60,214 nucleotides of DNA, taken from the NCBI GenBank assembly GCA_020354025.1, contig CP070638.1, positions 1,540,335 to 1,600,548 of the forward strand. Direction: 5' to 3'. Below, in pieces: positions 52,542 through 60,214 of the stretch. Position 1 is the first letter of the stretch. Every line of letters starts with the position of its first letter. The notes under the pieces were generated by a model, which searched no databases, was not told the DNA's origin, and worked only from the letters and a program-made list of their open reading frames with translations. A program made the position numbers and the translations under genes. The stretch is from Fidelibacterota bacterium. Its GTDB lineage: Bacteria; Fidelibacterota; Marinisomatia; SCGC-AAA003-L08; TS1B11.

Positions 52542-54311
52542 TCAACTATCGTTATCGACAGATGATGTCGGAAGGGTAGATGATGTATTATCATTAACAT
52601 CAATCACCCTTGACGCATCCATTGTGGGGAGTCCATGGAAGCCTTTTTTATCATGCCACACCACCTGACCAGCTACAATCGTCATCAATACCCTGGCGTT
52701 CAGCAATGCCTGGGGATCGCAGTTCACCGGATTGACAGACAATACCGTTAGATCAGCGTCATATCCAGCCAGAATTTTCCCCCGGGTAGTATCTTCGAAG
52801 GCGGCATAAGCGGACCAGGTGGTCATGGCCTTTAGAGCTTCCGGGCCACCCATCCTTTCTCCAGGGTACCATCCTCCTGTGGGTCTGCCGCTGGTATCCT
52901 GCCGGGTGCGGGCAGCATACAACTGCAGCAGAGGTTCCTCCCGCTCAACGGGGCAGTCGGAGCCACCGGGGATGATGGACCCGGAGTTCAGCAGCTGGCG
53001 CCAGGCGTAGGCACCTCGCACGCGCTCCGGCCCTAGGCGGTCCTCAGCCCAATACATGTCACTGGTGGCGTGGCTGGGCTGCATGGCGGGAAGTACACCC
53101 AACCGGGCGAAGCGACGGATGTCCCGGTGGGCGATAACCTGGGCGTGCTCGATACGGGGGCGGGGATCTTGGTCTTTTAACTGAGCTGTGGTTCGCTCGT
53201 AGATATCCAGCGTTAGGCGATTGCCCCGATCGCCGATAGCGTGGATACAGGGTTGGAAACCCGCCTGGAAGGTGCGCTTCACCAAAGCTTCCAGTTCATC
53301 GGGCGGTGTGACTACCAATCCACGGTTACCGGGATCATCGCTGTATGGTGAGAGCAAGGCAGCTCCCCGGCTACCCAAGGCCCCATCGGCATAGAACTTA
53401 ACCGCCCGTATCGTCATATAGCCGCTGTAGTTCAGGACGGGGCCATTACTGAAGTATTGTTCCAGGAGAGCAGCATCACCTCCATCTAGCATCCCATAAT
53501 ATCGCAGAGTGAACAGACCCTCATCAACTAGTTCCCGGATGATCCCAAGAGTAGTGCCTTCCACCCCAGGATCATGAATTTCCGTCAATCCCACCTTATT
53601 GCATCGCCGAACAGCGCCTAAAAGCCATCGGCGGATATCGTCCTTTTCCGGCTTCGGGAGAGCCTCGCGGATCAGTGCCGTGGCGTTATCAATAAACACC
53701 CCTGTAGGTTTGTTATTCTCATCGCGGATGATGGCTCCACCTTCTGGGGCAGGTGTCTCTGAGGTAATCCCGGCGAGAGTCAGTGCCCGGCTGTTGACCC
53801 AGATGGCATGGCCATCAATGCGGGTTAGAACAACCGGGTGTTCCGGGGCGGCCTCATCTAGGATCGTCCCTGTCGGAAAGGTTTGCACTTCCCAGTTATT
53901 CTGGTCCCAGCCCCGGCCCCTGATCCAGGTACCGGAGGGCAGGTCTCGGGCCTTTGCCACCACTAGATCGGCAATTTCTTCGGGGGAATTGGTCCCCACC
54001 AGCTTTAGCTGTTCCAAAGACCGGCCAAAGGCGAGGAGGTGGAAATGGCTGTCGGTAAGTCCCGGCACCACTACTGCCCCTTTGAGGTCAATCCGCTTCG
54101 TTTTCCAGTTGGCCAAGGGAAGAATTTCATCCTCACTGCCCACGGCCAGGATACGGCCATCCACGATGGCCAGGGCTTCGACAGGGGCGAGGTGTCGGTC
54201 CATTGTCAGAATAGTTCCGCCGGTAAGGATCAGATCAACCCCGGAGCGCGGTGTGCATGCCAGGATGATCAGAAGACCGAACCAGATGGGTATTGAATCT
54301 GAGAATCGCAC
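52542..54311 (-). CDS. Amidohydrolase family 3 (YtcJ-like), exported lipoprotein
   Basis: 589 residues from a GTG. The leader ends LLIILAC, a lipobox. Metal-site motifs are GLTDSHFHLLAFG (His-x-His), IHAIGDRGNRLTLD, RIEHAQV and GGSDCPVE. YtcJ-like enzymes hydrolyse amides or act on nitrogen heterocycles; substrate unknown. The gene directly precedes recO. Confidence 0.9.
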   Translation of the reverse strand: MRFSDSIPIWFGLLIILACTPRSGVDLILTGGTILTMDRHLAPVEALAIVDGRILAVGSEDEILPLANWKTKRIDLKGAVVVPGLTDSHFHLLAFGRSLEQLKLVGTNSPEEIADLVVAKARDLPSGTWIRGRGWDQNNWEVQTFPTGTILDEAAPEHPVVLTRIDGHAIWVNSRALTLAGITSETPAPEGGAIIRDENNKPTGVFIDNATALIREALPKPEKDDIRRWLLGAVRRCNKVGLTEIHDPGVEGTTLGIIRELVDEGLFTLRYYGMLDGGDAALLEQYFSNGPVLNYSGYMTIRAVKFYADGALGSRGAALLSPYSDDPGNRGLVVTPPDELEALVKRTFQAGFQPCIHAIGDRGNRLTLDIYERTTAQLKDQDPRPRIEHAQVIAHRDIRRFARLGVLPAMQPSHATSDMYWAEDRLGPERVRGAYAWRQLLNSGSIIPGGSDCPVEREEPLLQLYAARTRQDTSGRPTGGWYPGERMGGPEALKAMTTWSAYAAFEDTTRGKILAGYDADLTVLSVNPVNCDPQALLNARVLMTIVAGQVVWHDKKGFHGLPTMDASRVIDVNDNTSSTLPTSSVDNDS

Positions 54312-54726
54312 AGGCTACAGGTTAGTCATTGGGCGGTGGGTGAGTCAAGTTCGATTAGGAAATATCTGCTACGGCAACTGAACCAAGGCCTCCTAAATAC
54401 GAAGAAGAGCCGACGATACTTGCACGAATAAATCCTTGCACGCCCTCTTAATTGAATGTAACCTTCCCGCTGGCTCGGAGCCTTTGGATCTTCATTTTGT
54501 CCGCTTTGTGATGCATGCAACCTCACGTTCCCTGTCTTATTCCCGTTGACAAAGAGAAGTCACAGGTAATGACCAAAACGAAATGTCTTATGGTCGAGGA
54601 TATTCATATACATGATCTATGGAACCTGTTCGACCATAGGATTCTGTTTTTAATTTAATGAATCTCTGTCGGGAGAAAACGCTCAGCCGATCTCCTGTCG
54701 GGGTCATTTGAGGAGAGTAACTGATA
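54312..54726. other. Long 5' region before the RRM gene
   Basis: 415 bp between divergent genes. It holds a TTGACA box (54546-54551) and a long imperfect stem (54587-54640) followed by T-rich sequence. No gene is seen. It may be a structured leader of the RNA-binding protein. Confidence 0.5.
54587..54640 (+). promoter_or_regulatory. Inverted repeat in the RRM-gene leader
   Basis: CTTATGGTCGA (54587) and TCGACCATAGG (54630) pair at 10 Watson-Crick positions plus one G-T, around a 32-base loop; CTGTTTTTAATT follows. It could be a terminator or a temperature- or protein-sensitive leader element. Confidence 0.4.
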
Positions 54727-54990
54727 ATGCCTAAAAGGATTTACGTGGGCAATTTGCCCTTCAGTACAACCGAATCGGAAATCCGTACGCTGTTCGAGGA
54801 ATATGGTACCGTACGCGAAGTCAACATGATCACTGATCGGGAAACCGGGAGGTTCCGTGGATTCGGTTTCATTGAGATGGAAGACGAGGAGGCCGATACC
54901 GCCATCAGCAAGATGGACGGCGTAGAGTTCGGCGGCCGTTCACTGCGGGTCAATGAGGCGCGAGAGCGTCCGGGCGGCCGCCAGCTGTAA
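54727..54990 (+). CDS. RRM-domain RNA-binding protein
   Basis: 87 residues, a single RNA recognition motif. RNP2 is RIYVGNLPF (4-12) and RNP1 is RFRGFGFIEM (43-52). The C-terminus is short and Arg/Gly-containing (RERPGGRQL). This class in cyanobacteria and FCB bacteria is often cold-induced and binds U-rich RNA. GAGGAG precedes the ATG. Confidence 0.93.
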   Translation: MPKRIYVGNLPFSTTESEIRTLFEEYGTVREVNMITDRETGRFRGFGFIEMEDEEADTAISKMDGVEFGGRSLRVNEARERPGGRQL

Positions 54991-55082
54991 CATAGGCGGG
55001 ATTGCAGGGACTTACAAGACCCGGCCACATCCTGATTCATCCAGAAAAGTGTCTTGATCGGATAATTTTCCCAGGTTATCAT

Positions 55083-55111
55083 AGCTATGTCCTAAACAGT
55101 GACACATAGCT
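55083..55111. other. Hairpin downstream of the RRM gene
   Basis: AGCTATGT (55083) and ACATAGCT (55104) form a perfect 8-bp stem with a 13-base loop about 90 bp after the RRM stop. No T-run, so an intrinsic terminator is uncertain. Confidence 0.35.
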
Positions 55112-55260
55112 GGAAACCACCTGCCCGCCAGAGTCGCTCCAGTTCTGAAACAAAATAAATGTCAACATTCCCGCAATTCGGGAATAACGCCCACCTGGTC
55201 TGACATAGGTCCAGGTTATCCAGGTAAGCTGCTATCGTGAACTACTCGGTGTGGACTCTG

Positions 55261-55980
55261 CTAGGCTGTTATGGCATCAGGGAATAGTGCGGGCAGAACC
55301 TCCCCCGCCGATCCTTGGTGCGACACGTGGTATAGAAAAGACATTTCGGTCGCTTCCGGATTGATCTCGATGCATTGGGCTCCTTGGTCCCGCGCTAGCT
55401 GGGGAAAGCCAGCCGCCGGCCACACCACGGCCGATGTACCCACAGCAATCAACAGGTCGCACCTCCCTACAATCTCCGTAGCCCGCTGAACCACATCAGG
55501 GATTAAGCAATCCCCGAACCAGATGATATCAGGCCGAAGCCAGGCACCACACTGGCAGCGAACCGGGCTTTTTTCCCCAAGGCTGAGGTGGTAGACCTTG
55601 CCCTCCCGGGAGCAGCGCAGGCGCCACAGACTACCATGAAGCTCAATAATCCGCTGGGAGCCAGCCCGCTGGTGCAGCCCGTCAATGTTCTGGGTAATTA
55701 TGGTCACGTCAGGATGGGAGTTTTCCAGGGCCCCAATGATGCTGTGACCCTGGTGGGGTTGACAGTCTGTCAACTGCTGGCGGCGCAGAGCATGAAATTC
55801 TAGCACCTTCCCGGGATTCCGGCGGAAAGCTTCCTCACAGGCTACCTCCTGCCAGTTGTACTTAGCCCAGATGCCGCCCCGGCCTCGGTAAGTTGGCACG
55901 CCGCTCTCAGCAGACATGCCGGCTCCCGTGAAAAAGACAATCGTCCGATAATCGGTGGGTGTGATAGGCTGGATGTCCAT
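55261..55980 (-). CDS. NAD-dependent protein deacylase (sirtuin, CobB-like)
   Basis: 239 residues from the ATG at 55980 (a GTG six codons earlier is possible). NAD-binding motifs: FFTGAGMSAESGVPTYRG, TQNIDGLH, the catalytic His in ELHGS and VGTSAVVWPAA. Zinc region: CSREG...RCQC with LRPDIIWFGD, as in E. coli CobB. In the acyl-pocket signature (Y-N-A-R in CobB) this protein reads H-A-L-R: the Tyr is replaced and the Arg kept, so acyl preference may differ from the classic desuccinylase. Confidence 0.9.
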   Translation of the reverse strand: MDIQPITPTDYRTIVFFTGAGMSAESGVPTYRGRGGIWAKYNWQEVACEEAFRRNPGKVLEFHALRRQQLTDCQPHQGHSIIGALENSHPDVTIITQNIDGLHQRAGSQRIIELHGSLWRLRCSREGKVYHLSLGEKSPVRCQCGAWLRPDIIWFGDCLIPDVVQRATEIVGRCDLLIAVGTSAVVWPAAGFPQLARDQGAQCIEINPEATEMSFLYHVSHQGSAGEVLPALFPDAITA

Positions 55981-56110
55981 TCCGGTTGAAGGTAACACGG
56001 TTCGCGTATGGTTTCAATCCATTAGCTCGAGACTTCTCTTCTTGCCCAATCTAATACCCGGAGCCGAGAGAGTTTGACCAGCGCGTCCATAGAGCTGGAT
56101 TCACGATAAC

Positions 56111-56147
56111 AAAAGAGCCCCCGTCACCATCTAGTGAAGGAGGCCCT
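56111..56147 (-). terminator. Terminator of the citrate synthase gene
   Basis: On the minus strand AGGGCCTCCTTCAC pairs with GTGACGGGGGCTCT at 13 of 14 positions around TAGATG, followed by TTTT, 25 bp after the citrate synthase stop. Confidence 0.8.
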
Positions 56148-56171
56148 TGCTAGATCAGGGTGGGAATGTTC

Positions 56172-57446
56172 TCAGCGCTTATCGACTGGTACGAAGGGAC
56201 GCTGTGTCTCTCCCATGTAGACCTGCCGCGGGCGGTAAATGCGGCCTTTCGGGTCGGCCCGCATTTCTTTCCATTGGGAAATCCAGCCCGCCATACGACC
56301 GAGGGCGAACATGACGGTGAACATATCAGTAGGGATTCCCATCGCCCGGTAGATGATCCCACTGTAGAAGTCCACGTTCGGGTACAGACCGCGCTGCAGG
56401 AAGTATTCGTCCTCAGTGGCTATCTTCTCTAGATTCTTGGCGATTTCCAGAAGCGGGTCCTCGATGCCGAGCCCTTCGAGCACCTTGGCAGCGACTTCCT
56501 TCAGAATTGTCGCCCGGGGATCGAAGTTCTTGTACACACGGTGACCGAAGCCCATCAGCCGGAAGCCAGAGGACTTGTCCTTGGCCATATCAGTGTACTT
56601 CTTGAAGTTCATGTCGTCCTTGCGGATCATTTCCAGCATCTCAATAACCGCCTGGTTGGCGCCGCCATGCAGCGGACCCCAAAGGGCGCCGACTCCTGCC
56701 GACATCGATGCATACAGGTTAGCCTGGCTGCTGCCCACCATTCGTACCGTAGAGGTACTGCAGTTCTGCTCGTGGTCTGCGTGTAGGATGAGGAGTAGAT
56801 TGAGGGCTTCGTCCAATACTTCAGGGACCTCGTACGCCTTTGGCGGTTCGGCGTACATCATGTGGAGGAAATCCTGAGTATAGGTCAGGTCGCTCCTGGG
56901 ATCAACGTAGGGCTGGCCGACGGAGTGCTTGTAAGCATAAGCTGCTAAGGCTGCCTGCTTGGCTAGTAACCTGATGACGTTCAGGTTGACCTCCTCCTCG
57001 TCTTTGGCCGCCGGGTAGAAAGTCGAAAGCGCCGAGATCATCGATGAAAACACCGCCATGGGATGAGCAGTGGTCGGGAACGCATCGAAGAACGATTTCA
57101 TGCCTTTAGGGAGCTCTCTATGGCTTTTCAGCTGGTTTGTTAACTCTTCGAGTTCCTGCTTGTTGGGTAGGTGTCCATAGACCAGTAGGTGGATGACCTC
57201 GGTGAAAGAAGCGCTTTTTGCGATCTCCTCGATGGGATAGCCGCGATACCGCAGAATTCCCTTCTCACCGTTGATGAACGTGATTGTACTTAGACAGGAG
57301 CCTGTGTTGCCGTAACCCGAATCAGCAGTGATGGCTCCGGTAGTGCCCCTCAGCTTACTGATATCAATGCCGACTTCTTTCTCGCTGCCGACAACGATGG
57401 GCAATTCGTACTCTTTACCGTCGAGAATAAGTTTGGCTGGATCCAT
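56172..57446 (-). CDS. gltA: Citrate synthase
   Basis: 424 residues, usual length for the hexameric GltA type. Active-site residues are visible: His in NCSTSTVRMVGSSQ and in GPLHGGANQAVIEM, His in GFGHRVYKNFDPRA and Asp near PTDMFTVMFALGR. The N-terminal small domain (LILDGKEYELPIV) is typical of bacterial GltA. It makes citrate from acetyl-CoA and oxaloacetate in the TCA cycle. Monocistronic; GGAGGT precedes the start. Confidence 0.96.
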   Translation of the reverse strand: MDPAKLILDGKEYELPIVVGSEKEVGIDISKLRGTTGAITADSGYGNTGSCLSTITFINGEKGILRYRGYPIEEIAKSASFTEVIHLLVYGHLPNKQELEELTNQLKSHRELPKGMKSFFDAFPTTAHPMAVFSSMISALSTFYPAAKDEEEVNLNVIRLLAKQAALAAYAYKHSVGQPYVDPRSDLTYTQDFLHMMYAEPPKAYEVPEVLDEALNLLLILHADHEQNCSTSTVRMVGSSQANLYASMSAGVGALWGPLHGGANQAVIEMLEMIRKDDMNFKKYTDMAKDKSSGFRLMGFGHRVYKNFDPRATILKEVAAKVLEGLGIEDPLLEIAKNLEKIATEDEYFLQRGLYPNVDFYSGIIYRAMGIPTDMFTVMFALGRMAGWISQWKEMRADPKGRIYRPRQVYMGETQRPFVPVDKR

Positions 57447-57846
57447 TAAGAACCTCCGAAACTAGGTTAGATGAGATAGGTTGAAGCAGTTGTGCTTATA
57501 ATTCCAAATACCCGTTCGCAGGGTGTGCGAATCAGGCTGCTTAAATTACGACAGTTGAGTCCTAAATATCTACTAATTCCTCACATCTCAGCAAGAGAAA
57601 AAGTAAATCAGCGGGTTAGATGTACACGGCCGCTTATATGGGATTTTACGAGTACAATAAGTCGGATTTCCCTCCCCTGTCAATACCAATATCGCCATCA
57701 TGATTGGTTTTCGACATCACATACCGGGGATCTTGTATAGGCCGAGATACCAGGGACCAAGAATCCTTAAAGGTTGCTATGTTGAGCGGCCAGATGGCCA
57801 CCCATCACTGCCCCTGCACCTGCTCCTGTGGTAAAAGGCTTCTAGC
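57447..57846. other. Intergenic region, citrate synthase promoter side
   Basis: 400 bp between citrate synthase and the Rrf2 regulator, both on the minus strand. I see no gene, repeat or clear motif. Confidence 0.5.
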
Positions 57847-58272
57847 TTAACAGCTATAATAATCGATAGCCACGTCTTGCTCGGCGAAGCTTTGCAAGTC
57901 ACGACAGAGCTGGAGGGTGCGCACTTGTTGAGCGAGCTTTTTCCAATGCCTGAGAATAGGACATTCGACCTTAGGCAGGCAGGAATCGGCGCCCTGACTA
58001 ACAGGGCACTCATTAGGTGGCCCGTCAACGGCACATACTATCTCATTCAGCATGATGCCCCCGGGTGGGCGCACCAGTAAAACCCCTCCGAGCAATCCCC
58101 GACTGGTTGACAGCAGACGTCGTTTGTGCATGGCCTGTACAACCTTGACGACTGAATGTCGGGGGATGCCGGTATCAGTGGATAACTGATCGAGTTTCAA
58201 AGGCTTTTGTTGGAAGCTGCGGGCAAGGTAGCCCATCACCTTGATGGCGTATGCTGCATTCCTCGAGAACAT
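57847..58272 (-). CDS. Rrf2-family transcriptional regulator with a three-cysteine cluster motif
   Basis: 141 residues. The winged helix (1-80) starts MFSRNAAYAIKVMGYLA, with KLDQLSTDTGIPRHSVVKVVQAM as recognition part and RGLLGGVLLVRPP as wing. Cysteines in NECPVSQGADSCLPKVECP (C-x8-C-x5-C) match the Fe-S ligands of IscR/NsrR-type proteins. It probably senses Fe-S status, nitric oxide or redox. The palindrome AGGATA-N4-TATCCT between its likely -35 and -10 suggests autoregulation. Confidence 0.9.
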   Translation of the reverse strand: MFSRNAAYAIKVMGYLARSFQQKPLKLDQLSTDTGIPRHSVVKVVQAMHKRRLLSTSRGLLGGVLLVRPPGGIMLNEIVCAVDGPPNECPVSQGADSCLPKVECPILRHWKKLAQQVRTLQLCRDLQSFAEQDVAIDYYSC

Positions 58273-58286
58273 GATAAAATAATAAA

Positions 58287-58304
58287 GAGGATAACTCTAT
58301 CCTT
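58287..58304 (-). promoter_or_regulatory. Candidate Rrf2 operator
   Basis: AGGATA-ACTC-TATCCT, a perfect 6-bp inverted repeat (58288-58303), lies 16-31 bp upstream of the Rrf2 start. On the minus strand it sits between TTGTAT and an AT-rich -10-like stretch, where a repressor would block RNA polymerase. Confidence 0.45.
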
Positions 58305-58534
58305 AATACAATATACTCCCCTTATTCTGATATGTCAATACACTTTTATCAAGGAATTACGCAACATGGAAAGATCACAACGCTCTGTCAGGGCGGCACG
58401 CGGGCAAACCGGAAAGGGAGGACGGTGCTGAAAAAAATGTCTTTACTTATCAGAATTGTTGCCTACATTTAGCCTTGATGCGCCCTATAGCGCTGTGTAA
58501 AGTGCCAGGGCGGTGTACAGCGGGAAAAATCAAC

Positions 58535-59416
58535 ATGGTTTACACTCCTAGTATTACCAGACAACACAGCATCATTGGAATGGCTGGCGTGGCAGCTGTG
58601 ATACTACTGGTCTGGCTTCCTGAATCCACCGCAGCCCAGCAATACTACCCCGAGGATGACACAACCTACTACGAAGATGAATACTTCGATGAATATTACG
58701 AAGGCGAGTATTACGAAGAAGACTACGGCGGTGGAGAAGAAGACTATTTTGGCGAGGAAGAATTCTATTACGAGGGGGAAGGCGAGTACCTCGAAGAAGA
58801 TGCTTACTACGACGAGGAGGGTTTTGATGAGACCTTCGAGGGGGATTTCCTCGATGAATTGGAACCGGAAGAGGCGGTAGAGGAACTTGACCTGGCCGAC
58901 GACCAGGCCGGGGAGGTAGAGCTTCAGGAGATCGAACAGCCGAAAGTTAAAGAACCCCGTGTCAAACGCGGCTACACGGCGAAGGTGTCCGTGGCTTCTC
59001 CCTGGCTGGTGGGACTCGGCTTCGACGCTTTCTGGTATTCCTATGCGGACGCCCGCTTCGCCCTGGACCTGCCTCGGAAAAAGGGCGGCGGACGGCTGGC
59101 GCCCGCCTATACCCTGGAAGCGGGCTCCTTCAGCTTCGTCAACTATCACCCCCGCGGCGGCCGGTTTCGCGGAGTGGCTTTGCAGGCCATGATTCGACTC
59201 CCGGTCGGGCCGCTGGAAGTATCGGCCGGAGGCGGAATGTACGCCTCGGGCAGCAACGTGCGCGGCGGAATGATCTTCGGGGCCAGCTACACCATACCAT
59301 TCATCCACTTCATCGCCATCACCTTCGAGTCACGGATGACCTTCGTCCAGAACGCCACCCCCACCGGTTCCGCCTACTGGCTGGATGTGGGCGGCAGTAT
59401 CGGTTACCCATTCTAG
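58535..59416 (+). CDS. Outer-membrane protein with a Tyr/Glu/Asp-rich acidic segment
   Basis: 293 residues from the ATG at 58535 (GCGGGAAAA before it; an earlier ATG at 58475 is less protein-like). Signal peptide to about residue 35 (ending STAAQ). A highly acidic segment of about 110 residues follows, built mostly of Y, E, D and G (for example YYEDEYFDEYYEGEYYEEDY). The C-terminal 150 residues look like a beta-barrel: VASPWLVGLGFDAFWYSY, LEAGSFSFVNYHP, VSAGGGMYASGSN, MTFVQNATPTG, ending SIGYPF with a terminal Phe. The acidic part may bind metal or basic surfaces; this is inference. Confidence 0.75.
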   Translation: MVYTPSITRQHSIIGMAGVAAVILLVWLPESTAAQQYYPEDDTTYYEDEYFDEYYEGEYYEEDYGGGEEDYFGEEEFYYEGEGEYLEEDAYYDEEGFDETFEGDFLDELEPEEAVEELDLADDQAGEVELQEIEQPKVKEPRVKRGYTAKVSVASPWLVGLGFDAFWYSYADARFALDLPRKKGGGRLAPAYTLEAGSFSFVNYHPRGGRFRGVALQAMIRLPVGPLEVSAGGGMYASGSNVRGGMIFGASYTIPFIHFIAITFESRMTFVQNATPTGSAYWLDVGGSIGYPF

Positions 59417-59609
59417 GAGCAACCCGGACCTATTTGCGGTACCATGACCGATTATACCGAGATATGTGCGCCGGATCACCCCCAGCACTTGACACGGGAC
59501 ACATCCGCTCCCACTATTTGATGCCCGTCACTTTTCCAGAGGATATAAAGTTTTAGTTTAAATTCCGAAAACGGATGTGATTATATTTATGCGGGTAATG
59601 TGTGGTTAG

Positions 59610-60214
59610 ATGAACCGATCAGATAGACAGAGAGCGCCCTTTTACTGGCTGATTGTTAGCGGCCTCATTTTGACCACGGCTTCTACCGGCTACGCAGCTG
59701 CGCTGACGGTCAATTTTAGTGGCACCGGCAGCAACGTGGTGGCAGGCTACTGGAATATTGGCATGACGGGGGGAAATATCACATCCTCTGGATTTTCCGT
59801 CGCTGATGGCCAGACCGCTTATATGGAAGTGAAAATTAACGATGTAATTCAAGGAGGATTTCAAAAGAGTGCCACTATTGCTGGTAGTGCTGCCAATTTC
59901 AGTGTCACCAACACGGAAATCGAAAGTCTAGGTGATTTTGGCCAAGGTAAGAGCATAAAATTTTATGTATCCGCTGGCGCAGGGGCAGACGAGGGAGAAT
60001 CATCGGCGAGCGTCGTTGACCAGATTACGCCAACTGTCTCTAGCGTTAACTCCTCCACCAGTGATGCCACCGGAAAGAAGATCGGGGACGTGATCGACGT
60101 CGATGTAGCCTTTTATGAAACCGTAACGGTAACACTAGGCACGCCCCAGATCGAGCTGGAAACCGGCACCACTGACGCTCAGGTGGACTATTCCAGCGGA
60201 TCGGGGACGAGCAC
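59610..60214 (+). CDS. Large Ig-like repeat surface protein, N-terminal part (runs off the window)
   Basis: The frame is open from the ATG at 59610 to the window end (at least 201 residues). Signal peptide to about residue 30 (LTTASTGYAA). A first beta-sandwich domain follows (LTVNFSGTGSNVVAGYWNIG). From about residue 140 comes a domain written TPTVSSVNSSTSDATGKKIG, then DVDVAFYETVTVTLGTPQI and TTDAQVDYSSGSGT. This is the repeat unit of very long bacterial surface or adhesin proteins, where VTVTGTPQLTLETG occurs many times. The rest lies outside. Confidence 0.75.
   Translation, partial: MNRSDRQRAPFYWLIVSGLILTTASTGYAAALTVNFSGTGSNVVAGYWNIGMTGGNITSSGFSVADGQTAYMEVKINDVIQGGFQKSATIAGSAANFSVTNTEIESLGDFGQGKSIKFYVSAGAGADEGESSASVVDQITPTVSSVNSSTSDATGKKIGDVIDVDVAFYETVTVTLGTPQIELETGTTDAQVDYSSGSGTS

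Overview
The window looks like chromosome of a free-living, probably anaerobic or facultative, Gram-negative bacterium of the FCB superphylum. My best guess is a Marinimicrobia (SAR406)-like lineage. This rests on TonB receptors with N-terminal carboxypeptidase-regulatory domains, HmuY-like and other lipoproteins, secreted beta-helix and Ig-like surface proteins, many outer-membrane signals, and no Gram-positive traits. The phylum is an inference, not a demonstrated identity.

Region 1 (1-4.1 kb): a truncated secreted beta-helix gene, an AT-rich radical SAM gene and a tandem pair of paralogous secreted/membrane proteins duplicated together with their leaders. They end at two tRNA-Lys genes (CTT, TTT).

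Region 2 (4.1-20.8 kb) is the main find. The last 44 bp of tRNA-Lys(TTT) recur at 17.7 kb and, with one mismatch, at 20.7 kb. The two distal copies also share an upstream arm that the tRNA lacks. This is the layout of two tandem integrative elements at one tRNA attachment site. Element 1 (about 13.6 kb) carries a c-di-AMP riboswitch in front of a TauE/SafE permease, a membrane-anchored sulfate-type binding protein, four signalling genes (Cache sensor kinase, NtrC-type activator, double-receiver protein, receiver-kinase) and a complete group 3b [NiFe]-hydrogenase operon, hydBGDA. The large subunit ends exactly at the last nickel-site histidine. Element 2 (about 3.1 kb) carries an integrase C-terminal remnant and a TonB receptor. 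Element 1 has a much more decayed trace of the same integrase at the matching end.

Region 3 (21-30.6 kb): carbohydrate catabolism. It has a sugar isomerase/epimerase-like protein, a 3-keto-glycoside hydrolase (DUF1080) fused to a PHP-like domain, and a minus-strand cassette of ROK kinase, MFS sugar transporter and CsxA-like GH2 exo-glucosaminidase. About 58-bp direct repeats flank this cassette. A metallophosphoesterase follows.

Region 4 (30.9-43.8 kb), after tRNA-Thr(CGT) and visibly more GC-rich: a GDSL lipoprotein, a Tat-exported class V aminotransferase, an FkbM methyltransferase, a RidA-like lipoprotein, a Dabb protein, a Ppx/GppA phosphatase, a surface-polysaccharide set (three glycosyltransferases, a flippase, a FemAB/GNAT-like transferase) and an exported amidase.

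Region 5 (44-48 kb): a probable heme-uptake operon (TonB receptor plus two-domain HmuY-like lipoprotein) with a palindromic candidate operator.

Region 6 (48-60.2 kb): housekeeping and envelope genes (rnhA, rhomboid protease, alpha/beta hydrolase, recO, amidohydrolase, RRM protein, sirtuin, citrate synthase, Rrf2 regulator), an outer-membrane protein with a striking Tyr/Glu/Asp-rich segment, and the start of a large Ig-repeat surface protein cut by the window edge.
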